From positions 899,801-963,800 of the forward strand of contig NZ_CP043028.1 in NCBI RefSeq assembly GCF_008935055.1: a stretch of 64,000 nucleotides of DNA, in the 5' to 3' direction. The notes below the pieces were generated by a model. That model was not told where the DNA came from and did not search any database. It was given only the letters and a program-made list of their open reading frames with translations. A program made the position numbers and the translations under genes. Below, one piece after another: positions 20,542 to 29,875 of this stretch (positions within the stretch are counted from its first letter, which is position 1; each line of letters starts with the position of its first letter). This stretch comes from Pseudobutyrivibrio xylanivorans. GTDB taxonomy: Bacteria > Bacillota > Clostridia > Lachnospirales > Lachnospiraceae.

Positions 20542-20631
20542 GAGCTGGTTACGGCTACAAGCTTTAGTGTTTCTATGCTCAGCTAACAATGCTTCGCTTA
20601 AGAAACCTAAAAGCTTGTCACCTACCAGCTC
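20542..20631. repeat. Long imperfect inverted repeat between convergent genes
   Basis: Between the PucR-like gene (+) and galK (-). GAGCTGGT (20542-20549) pairs with ACCAGCTC (20624-20631), ACAAGCTTTAG with CTAAAAGCTTGT (one bulge), and GTTTCT with AGAAAC, leaving a loop of about 26 bases. It likely acts as a two-way terminator, although U runs are weak on both sides. Confidence 0.75.
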
Positions 20632-20649
20632 CCTTTATATTATATATCA

Positions 20650-21819
20650 CTATGAAAGACGACGAGCGCCATCGCCAATATCTACTACGTAGAATTCAGC
20701 GTCTAAATCAAACTTCTTTTTGTATGCCTTACCTACAACTTCCTTGAAGTTTTCTACAGCATCATTCTCTACGATTGCAACTGTGCAGCCACCAAATCCG
20801 CCGCCAGTGATACGAGCGCCAATAACTCCTGGTACACTCCACTCAGTCTCCACAAGAAAATCAACCTCCTCACAAGAAACTTCGTAATCATCACGAAGCG
20901 ATACATGGCTGGCATTCATAAGCTCACCAAATTTCTTGATATCGTTATTGTTGAGGGCTTCTACAGCTGTGATGGTACGCTGATTCTCAGCTACAGCATG
21001 CTTTGCACGACGATAGCAAACCTCATCCTTAATAGCGCTTCCATACTTTTCAAATTCCTCGTTTGTAAGCTCTCCAAGCTCATTGATACCGCATACAGTC
21101 TGAAGATCTTTAAGTGCCTGTGAGCTCTCATTTCTTCTATCGTTGTAAGCACTGTCTACTAGTGAATGCTTAACCTTTGAATTTGTGATAACAATCTTAG
21201 CATTTGGAAGCTTAACTGATGCATATTTATAGGATAAATCTGCACAGTCAAGGAAAATGGCGTGGTCTTTTTGTCCCATAGCAACCGCAAACTGGTCCAT
21301 TATACCGCAATTACATCCATTAAAATTGTTCTCTGAGTACTGTCCGATAAGGGCAAGCTCTGTCATAGTCTTCTCAAGACCAAAAATATCATTGAGTGCT
21401 GTACCTGTAAGTACCTCTAAAGAGGCAGATGAGGAAAGGCCTGAGCCATTAGGAATATTGCCCCAAACAGCCATTTCAAATCCTGATTTAATTTCAGAGT
21501 CTTTCTCTTTCAGAGCCCAAACCACACCAAGTGGATAGTTTGCCCAGTGATATGCATCCTTATTTGTGAGGTCATCAAGACTGCTCTCGATTACTCCTAC
21601 ACTTTCAAGATTTGCTGAATATAGCTTGATTACTCTATCTTCTCTCTTTCTTGCTACTGCGTAAGTTCCAATTGTGAGAGCGCATGGAAATACATGGCCT
21701 CCGTTGTAATCAGTATGCTCGCCGATAAGATTAACACGGCCTGGAGCAAAGTATGTGCGAATGTCTCCACCCTCACCAAATTTCTCTTCGAATATAACTT
21801 TTAGTTCTTTTTCGTTCAT
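20650..21819 (-). CDS. galK: Galactokinase
   Basis: Phosphorylates galactose to galactose-1-phosphate (Leloir pathway), 389 residues. The GHMP signature GRVNLIGEHTDYNGGHVF, the ATP-binding motif NGSGLSSSASLEVLTG and the C-terminal GARITGGGFGGCTVAIV are all present. It is the last gene of the lac operon and handles galactose released by the LacZ protein. galT and galE are not in the window. Confidence 0.97.
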   Translation of the reverse strand: MNEKELKVIFEEKFGEGGDIRTYFAPGRVNLIGEHTDYNGGHVFPCALTIGTYAVARKREDRVIKLYSANLESVGVIESSLDDLTNKDAYHWANYPLGVVWALKEKDSEIKSGFEMAVWGNIPNGSGLSSSASLEVLTGTALNDIFGLEKTMTELALIGQYSENNFNGCNCGIMDQFAVAMGQKDHAIFLDCADLSYKYASVKLPNAKIVITNSKVKHSLVDSAYNDRRNESSQALKDLQTVCGINELGELTNEEFEKYGSAIKDEVCYRRAKHAVAENQRTITAVEALNNNDIKKFGELMNASHVSLRDDYEVSCEEVDFLVETEWSVPGVIGARITGGGFGGCTVAIVENDAVENFKEVVGKAYKKKFDLDAEFYVVDIGDGARRLS

Positions 21820-21821
21820 TT

Positions 21822-22352
21822 TTAACCTCTATAAATATCTCTCTTATTGTATCTAGACATGGCGTCCAATAATTTATCAGAAGGCGAGAAAACAACCTTA
21901 AAATCGTAGCCTTTTTCCTCGTTATGAGCTACTAAGATGTAATCTTTTATCTCTTCATCATGGGCACTGCAGTCATATGTTTTAAGCTTAACATGATCAT
22001 ACTTTAAAGATTCATTTGTTCCCACTGCAGCAACCATCTTTAATTGTGCAGATTCGACTGTTAAAAGCTCTTTTCTTTTTGAATTATCAATTATCTTTGC
22101 AATTGAAAGGCTTCCATTTGTGTAATCGTACTCGTACTCTACATTTTTATTGTTAACAATTAAAAATAAATCAATGAGCATTAATACAATAAATGCGATA
22201 AGAAAAATGTACTTTAAATGATTATTCATAACAGTGAATGAGCCTAAAGAAACTAGGCACATTGCCATTAGCCCAAGTTTTCTATTTCGCTCCTGAGCTG
22301 TCTCAATTACCTTTACCGCCTCTTCTACAAAAGTATCATTTGATTCAAACAT
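21822..22352 (-). CDS. Small membrane protein of unknown function in the lac operon
   Basis: A 176-residue protein with two adjacent membrane helices (LGLMAMCLVSLGSFTVM and YIFLIAFIVLMLIDLFLI) and a C-terminal soluble domain rich in beta strands (YEYDYTNGSLSIAKI). It resembles DUF6106-type Lachnospiraceae proteins, with low certainty. The ATG at 22352 has GGAGGG eight bases upstream, while the ATG at 22367 lies in that site and is rejected. It sits between lacZ and galK with a 2-base gap to galK; its role is unknown. Confidence 0.75.
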   Translation of the reverse strand: MFESNDTFVEEAVKVIETAQERNRKLGLMAMCLVSLGSFTVMNNHLKYIFLIAFIVLMLIDLFLIVNNKNVEYEYDYTNGSLSIAKIIDNSKRKELLTVESAQLKMVAAVGTNESLKYDHVKLKTYDCSAHDEEIKDYILVAHNEEKGYDFKVVFSPSDKLLDAMSRYNKRDIYRG

Positions 22353-22376
22353 AATTCGTCCCTCCATATAAACAAT

Positions 22377-22403
22377 TGCCGACTGTTACAATAACAGTCG
22401 ACA
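22377..22403 (-). promoter_or_regulatory. Hairpin after lacZ
   Basis: CGACTGTTA (22380-22388) and TAACAGTCG (22392-22400) form a perfect 9-base stem with loop CAA; three more pairs follow past one mismatch. It lies between the lacZ stop and the next gene. No proper U run, so an attenuator or RNA-stabilising role is more likely than full termination. Confidence 0.7.
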
Positions 22404-22414
22404 ATTATTATATC

Positions 22415-25400
22415 TTAGATTCCCCTAAAACTAAAGGATATTTGCATTTCGCGGCTATTATCGAGCATGAATTCTGGATGTGTTTTTGCGCCCCAGGTAT
22501 CGTCTCCTGCAACACCCATTTGCTTGCCCACTCTGACATGTGTGAAATGGGATTTAGGTAACTCTGTATGATGCATAGCCTCATCAATTTCATGTGCTGT
22601 ATATGGAAGTGCTGAAAAACCAAGCTCTCCTGGGAAGAATAACACTCCATCGCCCTTATCATCTGTAAGAGATGCGTATCGTACCTCCTGATGATTTCCA
22701 CATTCCTGTGGCACAAGGTTCTTTGTCATATTATCCTCGACCTTATTTCTGTATACTCCAAGCTTTGCATGATTTCTATCGTTATAAGTTTCCTCCGGAC
22801 CCTTGCCATACCATTCAAGATTTGAAAGGCTTCTATCCAGTGCAAATGCCATTGAAAGCTCTGGAATTTCACCAATTTCATCTGACTTTGGTAATTTCAG
22901 CGTGCAATCAATCAGTCCATCTGCATGAACCATGTACTCAACTCTGCATTTTCCTGCTGGTCTAGTAGGAAGATGATAAGTATATGTAACCTTTACTACA
23001 TCCTCTTTAACGTCAATCTCTGGATTCTCGTTAATGTTTTCATCCATCACTGATGTTGAAAGATACTTGCTGGCAAGCTTCCACTGTCCTGCTCTGAATG
23101 GCAGCTGATTAGCAATATCATTTTCAGTCATTGGTCTCCAGAAATTAGGAAGAACAAATCTCTTTAAAAGCTCCTTGCTATGGTATTTATAAGAGCTAAG
23201 GCCCTTCTGGTAAACAAACAATACTTCAAAATCCTCACCCTTTACTCCCACATTGTGGAAACCAGTTGTCACCTTAAGAGGCTGCTTGCGCCCTCTCTCA
23301 TAAGTGAAATGACCAACAGTTGCCTGTCCATAAGCGACTTCATGTCCCTTTCTAGCCCAAAGTGTATCCTCAGAAAGTACAAATGAAATTGTTACCACAT
23401 ATTCGTTATCCTTTGGAAGCTCAAGTTCAAGCTCATAATCAATACTCTCGAGAGGGGGACAGTCAATTGTAAGCTCCTCCTCTGCTATTATCTCACCTAT
23501 CTTTTCAACTGTAAGAATTGCTGTGTACTCATTAGTATTTGTAAACAGATTTCTGTTCTCGATATGAGCCTTTCCTTCTTCTATTGTTATTTTGATATTC
23601 TGATAATCGTACTTTACTTCCTGCATCTTAGGACTTGGTACTCTGCCCTTGCTATAGCAGATACCATCGCCTGAAAAGCTACCATCGTTTGGTCTATCAT
23701 CAAAATCACCGCCGTAGCCCTCGAATTCTACGCCATAGCAGTCTTTTGTTGTAATAGCCTGATCAATATAATCCCAAATAAATCCGCCTTGGAATAATGG
23801 CTCTTCATAGGCAAGTTCTGTGTATTTAAACATTGCCCCCAGTGAATTTCCCATTGCATGCATGTACTCGCAATTTATATATGGCTTATCACGATGTACT
23901 TTAAGCCATTCCTTGATATCTGCCACCTTAGCATACATGGTAGATTCCATATCAGATAAATCAACACGTCTATCGTTAAATACACCCTCATAATGAACCA
24001 AACGGCCATTGTCCCACTCATGGAACTTATCCTGCATCTTACGAAGGTTTGAACCTCCAAAGCTTTCATTTCCAAGTGACCAAATCAGGATACATGGGTG
24101 ATTCTTGTCACGTTCAAACATACTGTGAGCTCTGTCAATCACGTTGTCTGTATATTCTGGTCTATCTCCAGGAACCGCATAACTATTATCCTTACGCTTA
24201 CTAAAAAGAATAGGAATCTGCCATGTTCCGTGGGTCTCAAGGTTTGTCTCATCAATTACATATAATCCGAAAATATCACATAATCTGTAAAATACAGTCT
24301 GATTTGGATAGTGGCTTGTACGTATTGCATTTATATTATTCTTTTTGATGGTGATAATATCCTGAAGGATTTCTTCCTCAGATAAAACACGACCTGTGGA
24401 TGATGAGAATTCGTGACGATTTACACCCTTGAAAACAATTCGTTTTCCATTAATGTGCATCATGCCATCCTTCATCTCAAAGCGTCTAAATCCAACCTTT
24501 TCTTTTATGACTTCAGTCAAACGCCCAGTCTCACCAAAAACGTTAAGCTGTAAATCAAAAAGATAAGGATTCTCTGCACTCCAAAGCTTTGGTGCCTTGA
24601 TTGGCATTTCCATGTGATTTTTGCCTTCTGTTACGTTTACCTTGTTAAGGATATCTGCATCATCATCAGACAAAATCATCTGAACAAGTCCGTTTCCAAC
24701 TACGTCCATATCAATTACAAGAGTAGCATCCTTGTAGTCATCATCCAACAATGTTTGGATTCGCAAATCTCTAATATGTGTTGCAGGAATGGTATATAGA
24801 TATACTTCTCTAAAAATGCCTGAAAATCTAAAGAAATCCTGATCCTCACACCAGCTACCTGAGGTCCATTTAAACACTTGTACTGCCAGCTTGTTTTCTC
24901 CTTCCTTGATGAATGGAGTCAAATCAAACTCTGATGGTGTAAAAGAATCCTCACTATAACCTACATACTTTCCATTAAGCCAAAGAGCAAATCCGCTTTC
25001 AACACCCTGGAACGAAATGTAAACAGGGCCTTTCTTCATGAATTCTGGTACTTCAAAATATTTTACATAATTACCAACTGGATTCTCCTCTGTAGGAATA
25101 TCCCCTGGCTCAAGGTCCTCGTGACCATCCCAAGGATACTGGGTGTTCACATACATTATTTTATCGTAGCCCTCCATCTGAATATGGGCAGGTACCTTTA
25201 TATCATTCCAGCTACGGCAATCTCTATCCTCTTCATAAAAGGTCTTATCGCAGCTTTCATAATTCTTTGCAAATTCAAACTTCCACATTCCATTCAATGA
25301 ATGCTTGAAGCTAGACTTCTCCCCGTATGTATAACCTTCACCGTCATAAAATTCGTGGTCTGAATGTGCTTCTAATCTATTCTGTTGAAAAATCGTTGGG

Positions 25401-25432
25401 TCCTTTACTATTGCATAGTTAAATTCAGACAT
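22415..25432 (-). CDS. lacZ: Beta-galactosidase (GH2)
   Basis: Hydrolyses lactose to glucose and galactose, 1005 residues, full length for LacZ. The GH2 active site is visible: NAIRTSHYPNQ, acid/base Glu in ILIWSLGNESFGGSN, nucleophile Glu in PYINCEYMHAMGNSLG, and the C-terminal small-chain domain (LEWYGKGPEETYNDRNHAK). No signal peptide, so it acts in the cytoplasm on lactose brought in by the ABC permease encoded just upstream. Followed by a hairpin. Confidence 0.97.
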   Translation of the reverse strand: MSEFNYAIVKDPTIFQQNRLEAHSDHEFYDGEGYTYGEKSSFKHSLNGMWKFEFAKNYESCDKTFYEEDRDCRSWNDIKVPAHIQMEGYDKIMYVNTQYPWDGHEDLEPGDIPTEENPVGNYVKYFEVPEFMKKGPVYISFQGVESGFALWLNGKYVGYSEDSFTPSEFDLTPFIKEGENKLAVQVFKWTSGSWCEDQDFFRFSGIFREVYLYTIPATHIRDLRIQTLLDDDYKDATLVIDMDVVGNGLVQMILSDDDADILNKVNVTEGKNHMEMPIKAPKLWSAENPYLFDLQLNVFGETGRLTEVIKEKVGFRRFEMKDGMMHINGKRIVFKGVNRHEFSSSTGRVLSEEEILQDIITIKKNNINAIRTSHYPNQTVFYRLCDIFGLYVIDETNLETHGTWQIPILFSKRKDNSYAVPGDRPEYTDNVIDRAHSMFERDKNHPCILIWSLGNESFGGSNLRKMQDKFHEWDNGRLVHYEGVFNDRRVDLSDMESTMYAKVADIKEWLKVHRDKPYINCEYMHAMGNSLGAMFKYTELAYEEPLFQGGFIWDYIDQAITTKDCYGVEFEGYGGDFDDRPNDGSFSGDGICYSKGRVPSPKMQEVKYDYQNIKITIEEGKAHIENRNLFTNTNEYTAILTVEKIGEIIAEEELTIDCPPLESIDYELELELPKDNEYVVTISFVLSEDTLWARKGHEVAYGQATVGHFTYERGRKQPLKVTTGFHNVGVKGEDFEVLFVYQKGLSSYKYHSKELLKRFVLPNFWRPMTENDIANQLPFRAGQWKLASKYLSTSVMDENINENPEIDVKEDVVKVTYTYHLPTRPAGKCRVEYMVHADGLIDCTLKLPKSDEIGEIPELSMAFALDRSLSNLEWYGKGPEETYNDRNHAKLGVYRNKVEDNMTKNLVPQECGNHQEVRYASLTDDKGDGVLFFPGELGFSALPYTAHEIDEAMHHTELPKSHFTHVRVGKQMGVAGDDTWGAKTHPEFMLDNSREMQISFSFRGI

Positions 25433-25453
25433 ATCATTTCCCCTTTATTTTAC

Positions 25454-25479
25454 TTGAGGGCAGGTCTCCCTGCCCTCAA
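25454..25479 (-). promoter_or_regulatory. Hairpin between the second permease gene and lacZ
   Basis: TTGAGGGCAGG (25454-25464) and CCTGCCCTCAA (25469-25479), a perfect 11-base stem with a 4-base loop, no U run. One of three hairpins in this operon's gaps. Confidence 0.8.
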
Positions 25480-25489
25480 TATAGTCTTA

Positions 25490-26335
25490 TTACTTGACTG
25501 AACCTGTAATACCTTCTGCGAACTGCTTCTGTAATACGAAGAATACAATCATTGTAGGAAGTGAGCAGAACAATACGCCAAGCATTGTCATACCGTAATC
25601 TACTGTGTAACCACTAGAAATATTTGCGATAAACATTGGCATTGTCTGTGCTCTATTGTCACTCATTACTACCTTTGGCCACATATATGCATTCCAAGCG
25701 TTCATGAATGTAATAACTGCTGCTGCAGCATAAATTGATTTCTGAATTGGAACATACATCTTGAAAAAGATTTTCCATTCAGGAAGTCCATCAATACGTG
25801 CTGCCTCCATGATGTCAGGTGGGAAATTACGAGAATTCTGTCTGAACATCATAATCATAAATGGTGTCGAAATACCAGGAAGGATGAAAGCCCAAACTGT
25901 ATTGAGGAGCTTTGCCTTTGAAACCAAACCATACAATGGAACCATAGTTGCAACTGCTGGTACCATCATTGCAAGAAGAAGGATTCCAAAAAGTCTGTCC
26001 TTGCCCTTGTCATGATAAAGCTCAAAACCATAACCTGCTATTGAACATACAAAAAGTGTAAATACTGTCTGCACAATTGAGTAGAGGAATGAATTTCCCA
26101 TACTGCTCCAGAGTGTTCCCTGTACAGCTGCCTTAAGGTGCTCGAAATTGACCATAAGCTGATTTCCAAATGCTATTGAACCTCTTGCAACTGAAACTGT
26201 GTCATTTGTTGCTGCTGCGAACATCCAGTAAAGTGGAAATACCGAAATGAGTGAGCAGATTGTAAGAAATATATATGTAGGGATAAGCCTACGCTGAATC
26301 ATTGATTTATTCTTTTTCTTAGTCACGTGTATCAC
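25490..26335 (-). CDS. Sugar ABC transporter permease (MalG/LacG-like)
   Basis: Inner-membrane permease of a CUT1 importer, 281 residues, six membrane segments. The EAA motif that docks the ATPase is EAARIDGLPEWKIFFKMYVP. The basic N-terminus (MIHVTKKKNKSMIQRRL) overlaps the upstream permease gene by 17 bases. In the lac-type operon it likely imports lactose or a galactoside. Confidence 0.94.
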   Translation of the reverse strand: MIHVTKKKNKSMIQRRLIPTYIFLTICSLISVFPLYWMFAAATNDTVSVARGSIAFGNQLMVNFEHLKAAVQGTLWSSMGNSFLYSIVQTVFTLFVCSIAGYGFELYHDKGKDRLFGILLLAMMVPAVATMVPLYGLVSKAKLLNTVWAFILPGISTPFMIMMFRQNSRNFPPDIMEAARIDGLPEWKIFFKMYVPIQKSIYAAAAVITFMNAWNAYMWPKVVMSDNRAQTMPMFIANISSGYTVDYGMTMLGVLFCSLPTMIVFFVLQKQFAEGITGSVK

Positions 26336-27221
26336 CTACTTTCAAATTGATGAATGCAAGGATTGCAACCATGATAAATACTACAAATGACATTGCAGAT
26401 GTATATCCGAAGTTACCAACGCCCTGTCCAAATGCCTGATTGTAAATGTAATGTGACATTGTGATAGTCTGGTTTGCAGGACCACCACTTGTTAAGTTTA
26501 CTGACTCATCAAAGAGCTGTAATGTACCATTGATTGACATGATTGCTGTCATAACGATTGTTGGCTTAAGAAGTGGTACGGTAATGTTCCAGAAGGTCTT
26601 CCATCCGTTTGCTCCGTCGATCTTTGCTGCTTCATATACTGAATATTCAATATTCTGAAGACCTGCAAGATAGAATACCATGTTATAACCTGTCCATCTC
26701 CAAATAAGAGCGATGATAATTACAGCTCTTGCTGTGCTTGCTGTACCAAGGAAATTAATATTCTCATGAATTAATCCTAGGTTCATAAGAACTGTGTTGA
26801 TAAGACCCTGTGTAGCAAACATTGACTTGAAAATCAATGAATATGATACAAGCGATGTTGCACATGGTAAGAAGATTGCTGTTCTAAATAAGCCTTTGAA
26901 CTTGAGATCCTTGTTGTTAAGAAGCTGTGCTAAAAGAATAGCCAGAATTAACATGATAGGAACTTCTACTATTAAATAAAGGAATGTATTTTTCATAGAT
27001 GTCTTGAAAATTACATCCTGTAGCATTCGAGAGTAATTGTATGTAAGTGGGTTTGCAAACTGGATGTTTACACCCTTACCTGTTTTAAATGATGTAATAA
27101 AAGCCTGAATAATTGGATAAAAGCTCATTATGAAAATGAGAATTGTTGCTGGAGTAAGAAACAACCAGCCGGCTGCCAATTGCTTGTTAGCAAGTGTCAT
27201 TCCATGTTTTTTCTTTTCCAC
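26319..27221 (-). CDS. Sugar ABC transporter permease (MalF/LacF-like)
   Basis: Partner permease of the CUT1 importer, 300 residues, six membrane segments, with the EAA motif EAAKIDGANGWKTFWNITVP. The first segment LAAGWLFLTPATILIFIMSF is typical. It lies between the binding-protein gene (across a hairpin) and the second permease gene. Confidence 0.94.
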   Translation of the reverse strand: MEKKKHGMTLANKQLAAGWLFLTPATILIFIMSFYPIIQAFITSFKTGKGVNIQFANPLTYNYSRMLQDVIFKTSMKNTFLYLIVEVPIMLILAILLAQLLNNKDLKFKGLFRTAIFLPCATSLVSYSLIFKSMFATQGLINTVLMNLGLIHENINFLGTASTARAVIIIALIWRWTGYNMVFYLAGLQNIEYSVYEAAKIDGANGWKTFWNITVPLLKPTIVMTAIMSINGTLQLFDESVNLTSGGPANQTITMSHYIYNQAFGQGVGNFGYTSAMSFVVFIMVAILAFINLKVGDTRD

Positions 27222-27245
27222 TTTGGCATCCCCTTTCTTTAAAAA

Positions 27246-27270
27246 TGGGAAGTGGGCTAACCACTTCCCA
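27246..27270 (-). terminator. Hairpin between binding-protein and first permease gene
   Basis: On the minus strand TGGGAAGTGG and CCACTTCCCA form a perfect 10-base stem with a 5-base loop, followed by ATTTTT. It looks like a partial terminator that would give more binding protein than permease, as is usual for such operons. Confidence 0.8.
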
Positions 27271-27302
27271 ATGAAAATCTAATAATCAGTTATTTGTTTT
27301 GA

Positions 27303-28670
27303 TTAAAGTCCCATTTCGAACTTAAGGTTTGTCTCAGCCTCTTCGAGAGCCTGGTCAGCTGTGTATCCGTTCTGAAGAACATTGATAAGAGCTGTTGCAA
27401 GAGCTGTTCTTGCCTGATAGTGATAATCTGACTGCTCTACTGTTGGTACATGCTGTGTGTACTCTACGATGTCAGCATAGATAGCCTGATTGTTGAAGTA
27501 CTCAACACCCTGCTGGTAAACATCTGAGTTTGCAGCTGCTGCACATGTTCCGATAACACCACCGTTAAGAAGAGCATCATCATATGTTGTAGACTGTCCG
27601 TCCTCAGCTGAACGACCACCAAATGTGTAAGCTAAGAAATCCTTAGCAAGGTCTGCCTTTGTGCAGTTAGCTGTGATGTAAAGTGAAGAACCACCATTTG
27701 AAGCATAGCCTTCCTTACCTGTAAGTGTAGGAGCTGTTGTGATAGCCCACTTACCCTTGTTTGAATCAACCTTCTTGATTGTTGGGATGATCCAGTTACC
27801 ATTGAATACACCTGCAACCATGTCGCCCTGGATTGCCTGATCTGTGTAATCTGACCAGTCATTTGCAAGGTAAAGAACGTTGTCCTGCGCAAGTGTTACG
27901 AGTGTGTTGAATACGCTAACAAGTGTCTCATTCTCTGTGATGTATGGCTTTCCATCCTTGAACTGTGAAACGCCTTCCTCCTGAAGCATCATGTAGAATA
28001 AGTCGTTTCCATCACCATCCATGCAAAGGAGGTACTTGCCTGTCTCAGCGTATACCTTCTTACCAATCTCATCGAACTTATCCCAAGTAATACCTGTTAC
28101 ATCATCAATTGTGTAACCACACTGCTCAAGAAGATCTGTCCTATATGCAAAGATTGCTGTACCTGCATCTACAGGGAAGCCATAGTGCTTGCCATCAACT
28201 GTAGAGTATGAAAGCTTCTCTGCTCCAAGTCCTGCCCAATCACAGTTTGCATCGTTAGCATCCTGCCATGCATCTGGGTAGTTTGTAACGTACTGCTGGA
28301 AATAGTGATCCTGGAAAAGTACGATATCTGGTAATGTGCTGTAGTCACCAGCTTCTGCTGCAAGTGTAATTGCATTTTCAACATCTGAAGACTGTGACTG
28401 TGTGATGATTTCAAGCTTGAAATCAGGGTTTACATCCTGATAATCTTTCTCAGCTGCCTGAAGTGCTGGGATGTTGAAGTTCTCGTCCCAAGCGTAAACT
28501 GTAAGTGTGTTCTCGTCTGCTGACTGAACATCTGCTGCTGCAGCGCCTTCCTCTGTTGTAGCTGCTGCATCTGTTGTTGTGTCTGTGCTAGCTGTTTCTG
28601 AGCTTCCGCAAGCAACCATTGATGTTGCCATTGCTCCAACAAGCATGAGTGAAAGTAACTTTTTCTTCAT
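27303..28670 (-). CDS. Sugar-binding lipoprotein of the lac-type ABC importer
   Basis: Extracellular substrate-binding protein, 455 residues. The N-terminus is a lipoprotein signal (MKKKLLSLMLVGAMATSMVA, then C21), followed by a Thr/Ala/Glu-rich linker and the family 1 solute-binding fold (LTVYAWDENFNIPALQAAEK, SNGGSSLYITAN). First gene of the operon with permeases, lacZ and galK, so lactose or another galactoside is the probable ligand; this is inferred from context. Confidence 0.92.
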   Translation of the reverse strand: MKKKLLSLMLVGAMATSMVACGSSETASTDTTTDAAATTEEGAAAADVQSADENTLTVYAWDENFNIPALQAAEKDYQDVNPDFKLEIITQSQSSDVENAITLAAEAGDYSTLPDIVLFQDHYFQQYVTNYPDAWQDANDANCDWAGLGAEKLSYSTVDGKHYGFPVDAGTAIFAYRTDLLEQCGYTIDDVTGITWDKFDEIGKKVYAETGKYLLCMDGDGNDLFYMMLQEEGVSQFKDGKPYITENETLVSVFNTLVTLAQDNVLYLANDWSDYTDQAIQGDMVAGVFNGNWIIPTIKKVDSNKGKWAITTAPTLTGKEGYASNGGSSLYITANCTKADLAKDFLAYTFGGRSAEDGQSTTYDDALLNGGVIGTCAAAANSDVYQQGVEYFNNQAIYADIVEYTQHVPTVEQSDYHYQARTALATALINVLQNGYTADQALEEAETNLKFEMGL

Positions 28671-28709
28671 TTCTCTTCCTTCTCCTTATTTGTAAAAAAT
28701 TCTGGCGTC

Positions 28710-28732
28710 TAATTGTGCACCTTGCACAATTA
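28710..28732. promoter_or_regulatory. Inverted repeat in the lac operon leader (possible operator)
   Basis: TAATTGTGC (28710-28718) and GCACAATTA (28724-28732) are perfect 9-base arms around a 5-base spacer, located about 25-45 bases after the predicted start of transcription. It may be an operator or form a leader hairpin. Confidence 0.65.
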
Positions 28733-28764
28733 TCAACTGTTTTAACGCCCCTCATATGGTCATA

Positions 28765-28793
28765 ATACTAGTCTAAGCCTTTTTTGTGTCCAA
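28765..28793 (-). promoter_or_regulatory. Predicted lac operon promoter
   Basis: On the minus strand TTGGAC (28788-28793) and TAGTAT (28765-28770) with a 17-base spacer. It lies between the AraC gene terminator and the binding-protein gene. Confidence 0.55.
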
Positions 28794-28900
28794 TAGAAAT
28801 GCGCTAAAAAATTGCAAATTCGACTATTTACTCATCTGTGTATAAGTGTTTTTCAACTAAAATGTGGCGAAAATATGAAGAAAAACCACTAAAATCCACT

Positions 28901-28925
28901 AAAAAAAGGATGGTTTCTACCATCC
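28901..28925 (-). terminator. Terminator of the AraC-family gene
   Basis: Minus strand GGATGGT (28919-28925) and ACCATCC (28908-28914) form a 7-base stem followed by seven T. The stop codon of the gene lies in the hairpin. Confidence 0.9.
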
Positions 28926-29852
28926 CTTCTTTGCACTAATTTTATAATTTTTCTTGGTTATTCCAAGGGTATTTTCCTCTTTCTTCCACTGGTACGGGGT
29001 CTTTCCCGTCAATTTTTTGAAATTCCTGTTGAATGTGGACGGCGTCTGATAACCAACCCTAAAACCAACCTCTTCCATTGCGTAATCCTTATTCTGGATT
29101 ATCTCACAGGCCTTATCTATTCTCACCATATTCAGATAATCAAGAGGCTTCATGCTCATGCTCTCTTCAAAAATACGTCTGAAATGACTCTCAGACAAAC
29201 CGCATTCATGGGCCACATCCGACATTTTTAAATCTTCAGCGTAATGCTCTGAAATATAGCTTACACTCTTCTCGATGTAGCTGCTTAAACGCTTTTCCTC
29301 AAGGGTAAGGCTTGAGCTCATATCCTCATTTATGCGAAGAAGCTCTGCAACAAATGCCCTAAGATAACCTCTTACCGCATCCTTGTAATATGGTTTTTTC
29401 TCTCTGTACTCTTCAATGATGTTCCTGACAATATTCGTCAGAGCCTTATTCTGATTCCACTGGACAATATAGCCCTGATTATTGATTCTCTTAATAACTT
29501 CCTCTGGAAGCATTCGCTTAAACTGCATTTCATTTCGAATGTAGCTGTCTAAATCAATGTACAGGTATTCCCACTTACAGATTCCGTGATTAAAGCTTTT
29601 TGTTTCATGGGGAATATTCTCAGGAATAATCGTGATAATTCCACCCTTATAGGCTACATTTGACTCCTCAATTGTAAGCATACCATTTCCCCAATAACAG
29701 TATCCTATTTCCATGTAATTGTGGAAATGCAAAAGGTTCTCCTTCTCTGCACCGTAACTGCGAACCCAAGTATTTCCCAAAAGAGCCATTACATAATGCC
29801 CGTCAGGAATCTCATAGTATCTGTATTCAATCTGTTTTTTCTGCTTTGCCAT
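28917..29852 (-). CDS. AraC-family regulator, probably of the lac operon
   Basis: A 311-residue protein with a cupin-like sugar-sensing N-terminus (HFHNYMEIGYCYWGNG, IIPENIPHETKSF) and two C-terminal helix-turn-helix units (MSDVAHECGLSESHFRRIF; MEEVGFRVGYQTPSTFNRNF). It lies directly upstream of the lac operon on the same strand but has its own terminator. Regulation of lactose or galactoside use is inferred from this position. Confidence 0.92.
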   Translation of the reverse strand: MAKQKKQIEYRYYEIPDGHYVMALLGNTWVRSYGAEKENLLHFHNYMEIGYCYWGNGMLTIEESNVAYKGGIITIIPENIPHETKSFNHGICKWEYLYIDLDSYIRNEMQFKRMLPEEVIKRINNQGYIVQWNQNKALTNIVRNIIEEYREKKPYYKDAVRGYLRAFVAELLRINEDMSSSLTLEEKRLSSYIEKSVSYISEHYAEDLKMSDVAHECGLSESHFRRIFEESMSMKPLDYLNMVRIDKACEIIQNKDYAMEEVGFRVGYQTPSTFNRNFKKLTGKTPYQWKKEENTLGITKKNYKISAKKGW

Positions 29853-29875
29853 AATCTCCCTGTTCTAAACCGCCT

